Assembly: GCF_018613415.1 (NCBI RefSeq)
Contig: NZ_JAGGQG010000011.1
Coordinates: 182,880-246,879 of the forward strand
DNA length: 64,000 nucleotides
Reading direction: 5' to 3'
Origin: Bacillus sp. ISL-18
GTDB lineage: Bacteria > Bacillota > Bacilli > Bacillales > Cytobacillaceae
Positions within the stretch are counted from its first letter, which is position 1. Every line of letters starts with the position of its first letter. The translations under genes and the position numbers were made by a program. Shown here in pieces: positions 1 through 9,761 of the stretch. The notes under the pieces were generated by a model, which was not told where the DNA came from, made no database searches, and saw only the letters and a list, made by a program, of their open reading frames with translations.

Positions 1-153
1 CAAGATGTTTTGATCTATCACGCTCGTAACTATCGGGAGATTGAGGGCGATCCTTTATGGGATCCGAACCGCCACACTCGGGCTCAAGTGTTTACTTGGA
101 ATGAAGATGGAACACCGAATTTTGGTGTCCCAGTCGCTGATGCAAAAGAATAA
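1..153 (+). CDS. GH43 family glycosidase, C-terminal end only
   Basis: The open frame enters from the left edge and ends at TAA 151-153, so only the last 50 residues are visible. They match the C-terminus of the next gene at 31 of 44 aligned positions (shared YH.RNY.EI.GDPL and DPNRHT blocks). This shows two tandem GH43 paralogues separated by about 36 bp. The family hydrolyses alpha-L-arabinofuranosyl or xylosyl linkages. The catalytic residues lie outside the window, so the substrate is inferred from context only. Confidence 0.85.
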   Translation, partial: QDVLIYHARNYREIEGDPLWDPNRHTRAQVFTWNEDGTPNFGVPVADAKE

Positions 154-189
154 TCAATAGCTGACATTATGTTTGGAAGGAAGATTACG

Positions 190-1155
190 ATGGTAAAAGT
201 AACAATCGAACAGGCAAAAACAGCACAGGATCTGATTATCGAGCAGAGAGCGGATCCATGGGTCTATAAACATTCAGATGGATATTATTACTTTACCGCA
301 TCTGTTCCTGAATATGACCGTATCGAGGTTAGACGTTCAAAAACCATCCAGGGTATAGTAGATGCAGAACCTGTTACCGCCTGGAAAAAGCATGAAACAG
401 GACCATTAAGTGCTCTGATTTGGGCACCAGAAATCCACTATATGAATGGCAGCTGGTACATTTATTATGCTGCTGCACCATCAAAAGAAATTATTAATGG
501 TCTTTTTCAACATCGCATGTTTGTGATTGAAAACAAATCCGCTAATCCATTAGAAGGTACATGGGAAGAAAAGGGACAAATTAAAACCGATTGGGAATCA
601 TTTGCATTAGATGCGACAACATTCGAGCATAAAGGACAGCACTATCTTGTCTGGGCTCAAAAGGATCCTAACATCCGAGGCAATTCCAATCTTTATATTG
701 CCCTGTTAGAAAACCCTTGGACGATTAAAGGGCCGCAGGTAATGATTGCTAAACCGGAATATGATTGGGAAACGATTGGATTCTGGGTTAATGAAGGGCC
801 GGCAGTACTAAAGAGAAATGGGAAGCTCTTTATTTCCTATTCCGGAAGTGCTACCGATGAGAATTATTGCATGGGCCTTTTGACTGCGGATGAATCAAGG
901 GACCTGTTGGACCCAAATTCATGGAGCAAATCGGAAGCACCAGTATTTAAAACTAATTATGAAGCAGGTCAATATGGTCCAGGACATAACAGTTTCACAG
1001 TTTCTGAAGATGGCAGCAAGGATATTCTTGTCTATCACGTAAGAAACTATACAGAAATTGTGGGAGATCCACTATATGATCCAAATCGCCACACTTGTGC
1101 GAAAGAGTTCACCTGGAATCCGGACGGTACTCCCAATCTAGGTTTTCCTAGTTAA
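190..1155 (+). CDS. GH43 family glycosidase, probable alpha-L-arabinofuranosidase (intracellular)
   Basis: A 321-residue five-bladed-propeller glycosidase with no signal peptide, so it probably trims imported arabino-oligosaccharides. The GH43 general-base Asp is seen in RADPWVY near residue 22, a candidate second Asp in LDATTF near 140, and the acid Glu in NEGPAV near 196. ATG 190 is preferred over in-frame ATG 169 because GGAAGG at 175-180 is correctly spaced only for 190. It follows a truncated paralogue and ends in a clear terminator. The family is secure; the exact linkage specificity (arabinofuranose or xylose) cannot be read from sequence. Confidence 0.85.
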   Translation: MVKVTIEQAKTAQDLIIEQRADPWVYKHSDGYYYFTASVPEYDRIEVRRSKTIQGIVDAEPVTAWKKHETGPLSALIWAPEIHYMNGSWYIYYAAAPSKEIINGLFQHRMFVIENKSANPLEGTWEEKGQIKTDWESFALDATTFEHKGQHYLVWAQKDPNIRGNSNLYIALLENPWTIKGPQVMIAKPEYDWETIGFWVNEGPAVLKRNGKLFISYSGSATDENYCMGLLTADESRDLLDPNSWSKSEAPVFKTNYEAGQYGPGHNSFTVSEDGSKDILVYHVRNYTEIVGDPLYDPNRHTCAKEFTWNPDGTPNLGFPS

Positions 1156-1170
1156 CTCTATTAATAATTA

Positions 1171-1202
1171 GATTCATATCTTTTTATGATATGAATCTTT
1201 TT
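1171..1202 (+). terminator. Rho-independent terminator after the GH43 pair
   Basis: A perfect 10-bp inverted repeat, GATTCATATC (1171-1180) and GATATGAATC (1188-1197), is followed by a T-run. The stem is AT-rich, so efficiency may be moderate. Confidence 0.7.
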
Positions 1203-1275
1203 CTGTAAAAATGAAGAGGCCGGCTGGTCTCGTTTGAGCTTTTATGATGTGAAATTTTATAAGGTGGACAGGAAA

Positions 1276-2643
1276 ATGGCAACTTCAATTGATCAAAGAA
1301 ACATGAGCTTAAGAACGATCACATGGCCTATTCTCATAGAGTTATTCTTGCAAACAATCATGGGCAGTACCGACACCATTATGCTCTCGCATATTTCTGA
1401 TCACGTGGTAGCAGCTGTTGGTGTTGCCAATCAGCTTGTCTTTTTTACGATACTAATCTTCAGTTTTACTGCAACTGGGACGGCGGTTCTTGTTTCACAA
1501 TATTTAGGTGCGGGTATGAAAAAAGAGGCAAAGCAGGCATCTGCGATATCCATATCCATTAATTTAGGAATAGGATTGGCAGTTAGTTTGTTAATGGTTA
1601 CGTTTAAAGGGCCGCTTTTAGCATTGTTCCACCTTAAACCGGATATAGCTGAAATAGGTTACGAATATTTATCTATTGTAGGTGGGACCCTGTTTTTGCA
1701 AGCTGTCCTCGTTACGGTTTCCTCTATTTTAAGAGCACACGGCTTTACAAGAGAGGCCATGTTTGTCTCGGTGATGATGAATGTGATTCACTTAGCTGGC
1801 AATAGTATTGTTATTTTTGGATTATTTGGATTCCCAGTGCTGGGAGTTAAGGGTGTGGCTATTTCAACTGCATTAAGCCGGGCTGCTGCTTTACTTATTG
1901 CCTTTATCCTTATGTATAGGAGGCTTCCAATAGCTATAAGAAAGGAAGATTATTTTAACTTCCAACTATCACAAATTAAAAAAATCTTAAAAATTGGCAT
2001 ACCGGCTGCCAGTGAACAAATTAGCTATAATACGAGCCAGATGGCGATGACGGCTATTACCGCGATTATTGGAGCGGCCGCTCTTTCCACTCGAGTGTAT
2101 ACCTGGAATATCATGTCGTTCATCATGTTATTTGGATTAGCGATGGGACAGGGAACGCAAATTCTAATTGGATATCGAGTCGGAGCAGGAGATTTTGAAG
2201 GAGCTTATCGGCAATTACTGAAAAGTTTAAAATATAGCTTTATTATTACCATTTTCATCTCGATTATAGTTGCTATTTTTAGAGAAGATTTTATGCGCAT
2301 CTTTACGCATGATAAAGAAATTATCCATACCGGTGGTAAATTATTGCTATTGTGTTTGATACTCGAACCGGGCCGGACCTTTAACATCTTGGTCGTCAAC
2401 TCACTCCGCGCAACCGGTGATGCCGCTTTTTCGGTAAAAATAGGCGTGCTATCCATGTGGGGGATTGCTGTACCCATTTCTTATTTTTTAGGGATTCATA
2501 TGGGATTGGGCTTGGCTGGAATTTGGATTGCCTTTATCGTCGATGAATGGGAAAGAGGCATTGTCATGTATTTCAGGTGGAGAAGCCGGGCATGGGAGAA
2601 AAAAGTATTGGTTGTTCATTCAAAAACGATAACGGCCGGATAA
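1276..2643 (+). CDS. MATE family efflux transporter
   Basis: A polytopic membrane protein of about 455 residues with roughly 12 hydrophobic segments. It has the MATE N-terminal pattern (WPILIELFLQTIMGSTDTIMLS) and the second-half repeat beginning near the AASEQISYN stretch. The family exports cationic drugs and toxins by Na+ or H+ antiport. ATG 1276 is preferred to the upstream TTG 1234 because AAGGTGG at 1261-1267 is 8 nt before it. It sits inside the arabinan island but has no obvious sugar role; the aldo/keto reductase 27 bp downstream may be co-transcribed. Confidence 0.87.
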   Translation: MATSIDQRNMSLRTITWPILIELFLQTIMGSTDTIMLSHISDHVVAAVGVANQLVFFTILIFSFTATGTAVLVSQYLGAGMKKEAKQASAISISINLGIGLAVSLLMVTFKGPLLALFHLKPDIAEIGYEYLSIVGGTLFLQAVLVTVSSILRAHGFTREAMFVSVMMNVIHLAGNSIVIFGLFGFPVLGVKGVAISTALSRAAALLIAFILMYRRLPIAIRKEDYFNFQLSQIKKILKIGIPAASEQISYNTSQMAMTAITAIIGAAALSTRVYTWNIMSFIMLFGLAMGQGTQILIGYRVGAGDFEGAYRQLLKSLKYSFIITIFISIIVAIFREDFMRIFTHDKEIIHTGGKLLLLCLILEPGRTFNILVVNSLRATGDAAFSVKIGVLSMWGIAVPISYFLGIHMGLGLAGIWIAFIVDEWERGIVMYFRWRSRAWEKKVLVVHSKTITAG

Positions 2644-2670
2644 ATCAATGAGTGTAAGGAGACTTGAATA

Positions 2671-3645
2671 ATGAAATATCGCAGACTTGGAAACAGCGGT
2701 TTAAAGGTTAGTGAAATTGGTTTAGGAAGCTGGTTAACATATGGGAAGGCTGTCACTGACAATACGGCATATGATTGCATCCATAAAGCATATGAACTCG
2801 GTATTAATTTTTTTGATACAGCGAATGCCTACGAAGGTGGGAAAGCAGAAGAGGTCCTTGGGGAAGCACTAAAAGCGTATCCAAGGAGTAGTTATGTAGT
2901 CGCCACAAAGCTATTCTTCCCGATGGGAGATCGGCCAAATGAGCGCGGATTATCAAGGAAGCATATCGTTGAACAATGTGACGCCAGTCTTAAGCGGCTT
3001 GGCCTAGACTATATTGATTTGTACCAATGTCATCGCTTTGATCCAGAGGTGCCAGTTGAGGAAACACTATATGCTTTAGATGATTTAATCAGGCAAGGGA
3101 AAATATTATATGCGGGTGTCAGTGAATGGAGTGCTGCCCAAATTGAAAACGCGGTGGGAATCGGTAAGGCCAATCACTTACGGCCGATTATCTCCAATCA
3201 GCCAATCTATAACATGTTTGAGAGATATATAGAAAAGGAGGTCCTACCGGTTTGCACGGAAAAAGGAATCGGACAAATTGTTTTTTCACCGTTAGCCCAA
3301 GGAGTTTTAACAGGAAAGTATAAACCTAATACGGAGAAGCCTGAAGACAGCCGGGCAGCAAATGATTCGACTAACTGGGTGATTAATAGTTATCTTCGAA
3401 ATGATGTTTTAGAATGTGTTCAGCAATTGAATGGCGTGGCTGAGGAGTTAGGTGTAACCTTAAGTCAGCTGGCACTCGCCTGGATTCTTCGACACCCTAG
3501 TATTAGTTCTGCTATTATTGGGGCCAGCCGTCCAGAGCAAGTAGTGGAGAATGTTAAAGCAGTGGATGTGGTATTAACTCAAGATGTTTTGGGTGAGATT
3601 GAAAACATACTAGAACAGGTAAAAGATTTTGCACCGTTAAGGTAA
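2671..3645 (+). CDS. Aldo/keto reductase
   Basis: A 324-residue NADPH-dependent oxidoreductase of the KCNAB/YghZ-like AKR type. The catalytic tetrad is visible: Asp and Tyr in FFDTANAY near residues 49-54, Lys in VATKLF near 80, His in YQCHRFD near 110. The cofactor segment is IIGASRPEQV near 288. A TAAGGAG site lies just before the ATG. It follows the MATE gene at 27 bp. The physiological carbonyl substrate is unknown; aldose reduction is possible here but not shown. Confidence 0.88.
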   Translation: MKYRRLGNSGLKVSEIGLGSWLTYGKAVTDNTAYDCIHKAYELGINFFDTANAYEGGKAEEVLGEALKAYPRSSYVVATKLFFPMGDRPNERGLSRKHIVEQCDASLKRLGLDYIDLYQCHRFDPEVPVEETLYALDDLIRQGKILYAGVSEWSAAQIENAVGIGKANHLRPIISNQPIYNMFERYIEKEVLPVCTEKGIGQIVFSPLAQGVLTGKYKPNTEKPEDSRAANDSTNWVINSYLRNDVLECVQQLNGVAEELGVTLSQLALAWILRHPSISSAIIGASRPEQVVENVKAVDVVLTQDVLGEIENILEQVKDFAPLR

Positions 3646-3680
3646 GCCACGGTTCACTATCTATTTACGGTGGTTCTATA

Positions 3681-3788
3681 GACAAAATCAATAGGTCCAC
3701 CATATAATTTGTCTAATAGAAGTAGTCTAATAGAAGTAGTCTATTAGACAAAACCAATAGTCCCCCAAAGTAATTTGTCCAATAGAAG
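3681..3788. repeat. Degenerate intergenic repeats (two 42-bp copies around a 14-bp tandem)
   Basis: Copies 3681-3722 and 3747-3788 are both 42 bp and share GACAAAA.CAATAG at one end and AATTTGTC.AATAGAAG at the other. Between and overlapping them the 14-mer GTCTAATAGAAGTA occurs twice in tandem (3711-3724, 3725-3738). No coding potential was seen. The rest of the 3646-3828 gap holds nothing else I can name. Confidence 0.75.
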
Positions 3789-3837
3789 AAGGCCGCAATG
3801 CAGTAAGAAAAATATAAAAGGAAAATAGGTGAAATAT

Positions 3838-4686
3838 ATGGCAGCCATTTATAAAAGTGATCAAGAATTAATGAATGAGGTAAGACAAACAAAGATTTAC
3901 GGAGAATCTGTTTCCTTTTGGAATTTAGGACAGGCAGGTATCCTCCTAAAAGGAACAGAAGAGGATGGACTTATTTGTATTGATCCTTATTTAAGCGGGA
4001 GTATTGAAGAACGGGATCCGGATACTGAATTTAAAAGAGCTTTTCCACCGGTTGTTGCCCCGGGAATGCTTCAAGACTTAGACGGTGTTTTAGTCACACA
4101 TGGACACGATGATCATTTAGATCTTTTAAGCATTAAAGAGATTGCAAGAGCCTCTGACTCCGTGTTTGCAATCCCCGCACCGCTCACCTCATTAGTCCAA
4201 GAGCATGTGGCAAATAAATATATACATGCAGCTAAAGATGGTGAATCCTTTACTATGAAAGGATTTAAAATTACCCCTATTCCTGCGGCCCATACGGAAT
4301 ATGAAACGGATTCGGTAGGAAATCATGCATTTTTAGGCTATTTGATAGAGGCTAACGGAATTCGGCTATTTCACAGCGGGGATACAGTGGTTACACCTGA
4401 GTTGATTGAAAAAGTAAAAGTGTTTAAACCACATGTTGCTTTCTTGCCCATCAATGGTGGGGACTATTTCCGCACGGCACGAGGAATTGTCGGAAACATG
4501 AGTTCTAGGGAAGCAGCGGACTTTTCGGCTGCGGTTGGGGTAGACTTGGTTGTTCCGATTCATTATGATCTGTTTCCAAATAACCGCGACAACCCAGCTT
4601 ATTTTGTCGATTACCTATTTCATCACTATCCTAATCAAAAATTTCATATGATGGTTCCTGGTGAAAGATTTATCTATCATAAATAA
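3838..4686 (+). CDS. MBL-fold metallo-hydrolase, UlaG-like
   Basis: About 282 residues with the metallo-beta-lactamase metal-binding signature in VTHGHDDHLD near residue 88, a downstream His in PAAHTEYE, HSGDT near 180 and a C-terminal IHYD. The arrangement resembles L-ascorbate-6-phosphate lactonase (UlaG), which opens a sugar-derived lactone, but no ascorbate PTS or other ula gene is nearby. ATG 3838 with AGGTGA 5 nt before it is chosen; GTG 3829 (after AAAGGA) is an equally open alternative. Substrate unknown. Confidence 0.75.
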   Translation: MAAIYKSDQELMNEVRQTKIYGESVSFWNLGQAGILLKGTEEDGLICIDPYLSGSIEERDPDTEFKRAFPPVVAPGMLQDLDGVLVTHGHDDHLDLLSIKEIARASDSVFAIPAPLTSLVQEHVANKYIHAAKDGESFTMKGFKITPIPAAHTEYETDSVGNHAFLGYLIEANGIRLFHSGDTVVTPELIEKVKVFKPHVAFLPINGGDYFRTARGIVGNMSSREAADFSAAVGVDLVVPIHYDLFPNNRDNPAYFVDYLFHHYPNQKFHMMVPGERFIYHK

Positions 4687-4689
4687 AGG

Positions 4690-4718
4690 GCATGCAGACA
4701 TTTGCATGCTTTTTTTTT
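4690..4718 (+). terminator. Rho-independent terminator after the UlaG-like gene
   Basis: Stem GCATGCA (4690-4696) and TGCATGC (4703-4709) with a 6-nt loop, followed by nine T residues. Confidence 0.85.
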
Positions 4719-4824
4719 AGATTCACTAAATAAATTTCGAGTCCTATATTGAAAACATAGGAAATTAGTAGTATGTTATAATTGTTAATAAATTTATTAA
4801 TGATTATTAAGGTGGAACAACTAC

Positions 4825-5772
4825 ATGAATTTAGATATATCTGAACAATCACTGCCTGTTTTTGAGGCCCTTGCTAGTAAGGTAAGAATGAAAATTATTC
4901 ACCTTTTGGCGGAACAGCCTCGAAATGTAAAGGAGCTCGCCCAAAGCTTAGAGCTCACCAGCGCGATCATGACCATGCATGTAAAGAAATTAGAGAAAGC
5001 GGGAATCATCCAGTCGGAATTAGTCTCTGGTAAAGGCGGATTGCAAAAAAAGTGCTATCTTGTGACTGAAAAAATGGAAGTATTATTTCCTACAAAGGAA
5101 CGTGAACTTAAGAAATTTCATGAAACAGAAGTGTCAGTTGGTCACTATACTGATTTTTCCATCGAACCAACCTGTGGAATTGCAACCACAGACACAATTA
5201 TTGGAGAATTTGATGATCCAAGATATTTTCTCTATCCTAATAGAATGAATGCCAAGATCTTGTGGTTTGGGAAAGGGTACGTGGAATATAAGCTGCCAAA
5301 CTTCCTGCTGGGCAATCAAGACCCAAGCGAACTTGAAATCTCTTTAGAGCTCTCATCTGAGGCTCCTTTTACGAACAGTAATTGGCCATCCGATATCCAT
5401 TTTTACCTAAATAATGTGCTATTAGGGAAATGGACGAGTCCTGGCGATTTTGGTGATAGCAGAGGAAATTTCACACCTGACTGGTGGCCGAGTGAAATTA
5501 ATCAGTATGGTTTGCTTAAACGGCTGCGAATCACTCCAGAAGGAACCTATATTGATGGACTCAAGATATCAGATGTCAGTCTGGATGATGTTAGTATTCG
5601 TGAGAAACAATGGACGTTCCGGATTGCCGTTCTGGAAGAGAGTCAAAATGTTGGTGGAGTCACTCTATTCGGAACAGGATTTGGCAATTATAATCAGGAT
5701 ATACTTTTCCGTCTCTATTACCATGATAGTGAATTATCCAAAGAAGAAACAGAAAAACTCTCCTATCAATAA
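4825..5772 (+). CDS. ArsR-type winged-helix regulator with a long C-terminal domain
   Basis: A 315-residue protein whose first 80 residues form an ArsR/HTH_20-type winged helix (LASKVRMKIIHLLAEQ, then the recognition region NVKELAQSLELT). The remaining 230 residues are a large beta-rich domain that I cannot assign to a known ligand-binding fold. Typical ArsR proteins are about 100 residues, so this is an effector-domain fusion. It is convergent with the secreted arabinanase gene. Control of the carbohydrate genes here is an inference from position. An AAGGTGG-like ribosome binding site precedes ATG 4825. Confidence 0.8.
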   Translation: MNLDISEQSLPVFEALASKVRMKIIHLLAEQPRNVKELAQSLELTSAIMTMHVKKLEKAGIIQSELVSGKGGLQKKCYLVTEKMEVLFPTKERELKKFHETEVSVGHYTDFSIEPTCGIATTDTIIGEFDDPRYFLYPNRMNAKILWFGKGYVEYKLPNFLLGNQDPSELEISLELSSEAPFTNSNWPSDIHFYLNNVLLGKWTSPGDFGDSRGNFTPDWWPSEINQYGLLKRLRITPEGTYIDGLKISDVSLDDVSIREKQWTFRIAVLEESQNVGGVTLFGTGFGNYNQDILFRLYYHDSELSKEETEKLSYQ

Positions 5773-5812
5773 AAAAATCGTATGGATTCTGGATATCCAT
5801 ACGATTTTTTTT
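5771..5812. terminator. Bidirectional terminator between the ArsR-type gene and the secreted arabinanase
   Basis: Long inverted repeat: AAAAAAATCGTATGGAT (5771-5787) against ATCCATACGATTTTTTTT (5795-5812). The A-run and T-run on either side allow it to end both convergent transcripts. Confidence 0.85.
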
Positions 5813-5818
5813 GAAAAA

Positions 5819-8374
5819 CTATTGAGCTAATTGAGCCACTTGAGCAGGTGTAAGGGCGCCATTATAGATTTTTAATTCATCCATTAATCCCTTGAATGGG
5901 GGATCCCACCAGTTAACTCCTAGGCTGAAGCTGGCATTGCTAGTTGTAAAAATATTCGAGAAGTTGGTACCTGTAAACTTTTCAACACCGTTCACGTACA
6001 CCTTAATCGTTCCGTTATCAACGGTAAACGCTAAATGAGTCCACGCACCGGTCTTAATCGTTAATCCTGAAGAAGCATCGTACCATTTAGAACTGCCAGA
6101 CCAAACCATCGTATTCCCGCCAGCAGGACCATTCGGAACTAGGCTGACCCAGTTAATCGGGTCTGCAGCACCAAAGAATGTGGTGGTATACATCGTTAGT
6201 TGTTCAGGTTTTAACCATAAAGATACAGAATATTTGTTACTTGAAATCAGTCCGTTTGGTAAGCGAATACCAGAGGCACCATTAAAGACGGCCGCTTCGC
6301 CGCTTTTGCCAGCAGCATAAGAAATAATCCCGCCCGTATTATCAATGCGATTACCAGTAATGCTTCCTGACCCAAATGTACCCGTTTTCTCATTCAGGTT
6401 ATTTTCAAACGAGTATTGAGCTGCTAAGCCAGCCTCTTCATATGGCAGTACCTTAATCGAAAAGACTTTTTTGTCGGTTATATCCCCTTTGGTAATCGTT
6501 GCCGTAAGGGTAGCTGTAGCAGGTTCTGAACCTGCTTCCGGCCGCGTAATAACCCCTGTATTCGTTACCACATCGGCATTTGAAGTTTCCCAAGAAATCA
6601 AAGTATGACGAGTTCCTTCCGTTGGCAGTGTTAAATTGGAAATAACCTTGTCTGTATCACCAAGATGGAGGTCCTTAACGACTGCAGCAACAACTTCCTG
6701 ATCTGTTTTATCGGCTAGTTTACTTCCCCAAACAGAAATTCCTTCGTTTGAAAGGGCGGTAAATGTCATCACCTTGCTTTTTGAAACAGGATCCCACTCA
6801 CGGACAAATACTCCGTTATAGGTATGTCCATCAATGGTTAATTCGGCTTGGTTATGGCTGGTTTTCTTCCATGAACCAGTTACATCGCCAGTAATGGTGC
6901 CATCCTCATTTAATCGGATGTAAACAGATTTATTAATCGCAGCTGAATAATCTTTTCCTTGGTTAATAAATTGATAGTTGCCAATTAGGTCTTGTCTATT
7001 CACCTTGTCTAACGTTTCACCTGTATAGCGATACGGTGCAACCACTGGCCAGCCGTCTTTATTCATAAACATCTGGTGAACACGAAGTTCATGATATTCT
7101 CCTGACTGTGGAAACCGGCTGTGGAAAACCAAGAACTGCTGCCCCGTTTTCGGATCTAAGTAAACCGAGTTGTGTCCTGGAGAAAGATAACCAACACCGA
7201 TTCCTGTTCCAGGGTCGCCAACTTTCCGTTCAAATAAGAAGTTCCCCATGATTTTATTTCCATAAGGAGTATTAGCGACATCACTTGGTAAAACGGCATT
7301 TTGACCTGAAGCATCTACATAAGGGCCATCTGGGCTCTTAGAACGGAATTGTCTCATATTATAGCCGCCGTCAGCGCCTAACCATCCATACGTGACATAT
7401 AAATAATAGTAGTCAGTGTTCTTATCATAAATCACATAAGGTCCTTCACCGGATTTATAATATCCGCCGGCAATTTTTGTGCCAAAATAACGGTCAACTA
7501 GACGGCCGTCTGCGGTTTTTCCATCCTTGCCAGGATAAATGGCCTTACCTGTTTTTTCATCAATCTGCAGGACATAAATGCCGCCAGACCAAGAACCATA
7601 AGTCATCCACAGTTTTCCATCTTTATCATAGAAGACAGTAGAGTCAATAGCATTTGGGAAGTTGTAATTGTTGAAAGAGCCATCGTTATTAAACCAGCCA
7701 TCTCTTGGACCTGCTAATGTACCGTTATCGACAAGTGGTCCGATGTTTGTATTGGTCCATTTTTTATTAACGTTACTGTTGGCATCTTTCGCATCATTTT
7801 TTGTAAAACCAGAATAGACGATCGTGTCAACATATTTATAAGGACCTTCAATATTTTGCGATACAGCAAAACCAATCGCAGAACGGATATACGTAGAGGA
7901 AGCACTATAATAAATCATATAGGCACCCTTTGTTCCGTCTTGATTAACATAGTTTTTGTTATAGAAAACATCCGGGGCCCATACCGCAAAGCCGCCTTTA
8001 CTGTCAGAATCGTTTTCACCGGCCCATTTAAAAGAACCAGCAAGATTCTTTGATAAATCACCATATATCGCATTATTAGGTGTTGTATAGCCATTCGTAA
8101 AGGTTTGCCAGTGAATCAAATCAGTTGATTTGGCAGCCTCAATGTGGGAACCGAACACATAAAATGTGTCACCATCTTTTACAATGGATGGGTCATGGAC
8201 AGATACATTTTGAAAATTTGGATCCACACCTGGATATTCAAGGTGTGGTTTATTGCTGTTTTCACTAGGCTGGGGATCGGAAGAATTTGTATCCTCCCCA
8301 AATACAGCACTTGGGATAATCAATAGGAGTGTTAAGAACATAAATGCAAACTTTTGAAATATGCGTTTACTCAT
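5819..8374 (-). CDS. Secreted GH43 endo-alpha-1,5-L-arabinanase with GH43 C-terminal, Ig-like and LamG domains
   Basis: An 851-residue exported enzyme. Residues 1-26 are a Sec signal peptide (KR start, hydrophobic core, AVFG). Residues 45-440 are the GH43 catalytic propeller (general base Asp in VHDPSIVKDG). About 455-560 is the beta-barrel extension of Abn2-type arabinanases, about 563-640 an Ig-like repeat (WETSNADVVT..G.ITRP), and 650-851 a LamG/concanavalin-like module that probably binds carbohydrate. Bacillus arabinanases of this type are about 470 residues, so the last two modules are additions. AGAGGAG precedes the start. It should cut extracellular arabinan into oligosaccharides for the importer at 11037-14677. 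Confidence 0.9.
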   Translation of the reverse strand: MSKRIFQKFAFMFLTLLLIIPSAVFGEDTNSSDPQPSENSNKPHLEYPGVDPNFQNVSVHDPSIVKDGDTFYVFGSHIEAAKSTDLIHWQTFTNGYTTPNNAIYGDLSKNLAGSFKWAGENDSDSKGGFAVWAPDVFYNKNYVNQDGTKGAYMIYYSASSTYIRSAIGFAVSQNIEGPYKYVDTIVYSGFTKNDAKDANSNVNKKWTNTNIGPLVDNGTLAGPRDGWFNNDGSFNNYNFPNAIDSTVFYDKDGKLWMTYGSWSGGIYVLQIDEKTGKAIYPGKDGKTADGRLVDRYFGTKIAGGYYKSGEGPYVIYDKNTDYYYLYVTYGWLGADGGYNMRQFRSKSPDGPYVDASGQNAVLPSDVANTPYGNKIMGNFLFERKVGDPGTGIGVGYLSPGHNSVYLDPKTGQQFLVFHSRFPQSGEYHELRVHQMFMNKDGWPVVAPYRYTGETLDKVNRQDLIGNYQFINQGKDYSAAINKSVYIRLNEDGTITGDVTGSWKKTSHNQAELTIDGHTYNGVFVREWDPVSKSKVMTFTALSNEGISVWGSKLADKTDQEVVAAVVKDLHLGDTDKVISNLTLPTEGTRHTLISWETSNADVVTNTGVITRPEAGSEPATATLTATITKGDITDKKVFSIKVLPYEEAGLAAQYSFENNLNEKTGTFGSGSITGNRIDNTGGIISYAAGKSGEAAVFNGASGIRLPNGLISSNKYSVSLWLKPEQLTMYTTTFFGAADPINWVSLVPNGPAGGNTMVWSGSSKWYDASSGLTIKTGAWTHLAFTVDNGTIKVYVNGVEKFTGTNFSNIFTTSNASFSLGVNWWDPPFKGLMDELKIYNGALTPAQVAQLAQ

Positions 8375-8450
8375 TAGAATTTCTCCTCTCTTTATGTAAC
8401 GGTAAGAAAAACAAATCCACGCTTCTAAAAATCACCACCTAATAGACTTT

Positions 8451-8465
8451 TTTTAACGCTTTCAA
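8451..8465 (-). promoter_or_regulatory. Candidate cre (CcpA) site upstream of the secreted arabinanase
   Basis: On the minus strand the 15-mer TTGAAAGCGTTAAAA matches the Bacillus cre consensus WTGNAANCGNWNNCW at all positions but one (A for the C near the 3' end). It lies 77-91 bp upstream of the start codon, a normal place for catabolite repression of an arabinanase gene. Confidence 0.5.
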
Positions 8466-8634
8466 TACTAATATTAACAAAAGTCTTAATAGATTAATAG
8501 TAATATAAACTAATAAAATACTCATGGGTATTTTATCATATTTTAAATAAATAGAATGGATAATCCATTTATTGTAAATTAGAAAAAGTTATAGAAATAC
8601 CCGTAGTAAAGTCTTCTTTTTATAAAGGAGATTT

Positions 8635-8652
8635 GTTAATATTAATATTAAC
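8635..8652. promoter_or_regulatory. 18-bp perfect palindrome, candidate operator before abnB
   Basis: GTTAATATTAATATTAAC reads identically on both strands. The right half recurs as CTAATATTAAC at 8468-8478 on the arabinanase side of the same gap. AT-rich palindromes can be chance or structural, so the operator call is tentative. It lies 41 bp upstream of the abnB start. Confidence 0.35.
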
Positions 8653-8677
8653 TAGATAAGTTAATTATTGATGATGA

Positions 8678-9634
<957 letters not shown>

Positions 9635-9651
9635 GTTAATGAGAAAGTAGA

Positions 9652-9683
9652 AAAACTCACCAAAACTGTTTTTGGTGAGTTTT
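9652..9683. terminator. Bidirectional terminator between abnB and the AraC-type gene
   Basis: Perfect 14-bp inverted repeat AAAACTCACCAAAA (9652-9665) and TTTTGGTGAGTTTT (9670-9683) with a 4-nt loop. The flanking A and T runs work in both orientations for the two convergent genes. Confidence 0.85.
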
Positions 9684-9761
9684 AAGTCTGCTGTTTTTAA
9701 GGCATTTTGAAATGATATCCTCAGTAGTAAAGTCCGTTTACGTATCAAAGAATAATAGATT

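Noticed and set aside
3681..3788. Possible CRISPR array
   Set aside because: Only two degenerate 42-bp copies, no regular spacers and no cas genes in the window.
5450..5830. 126-codon plus-strand frame at the end of the ArsR-type gene
   Set aside because: It overlaps the ArsR-type gene in another frame and runs through its terminator.
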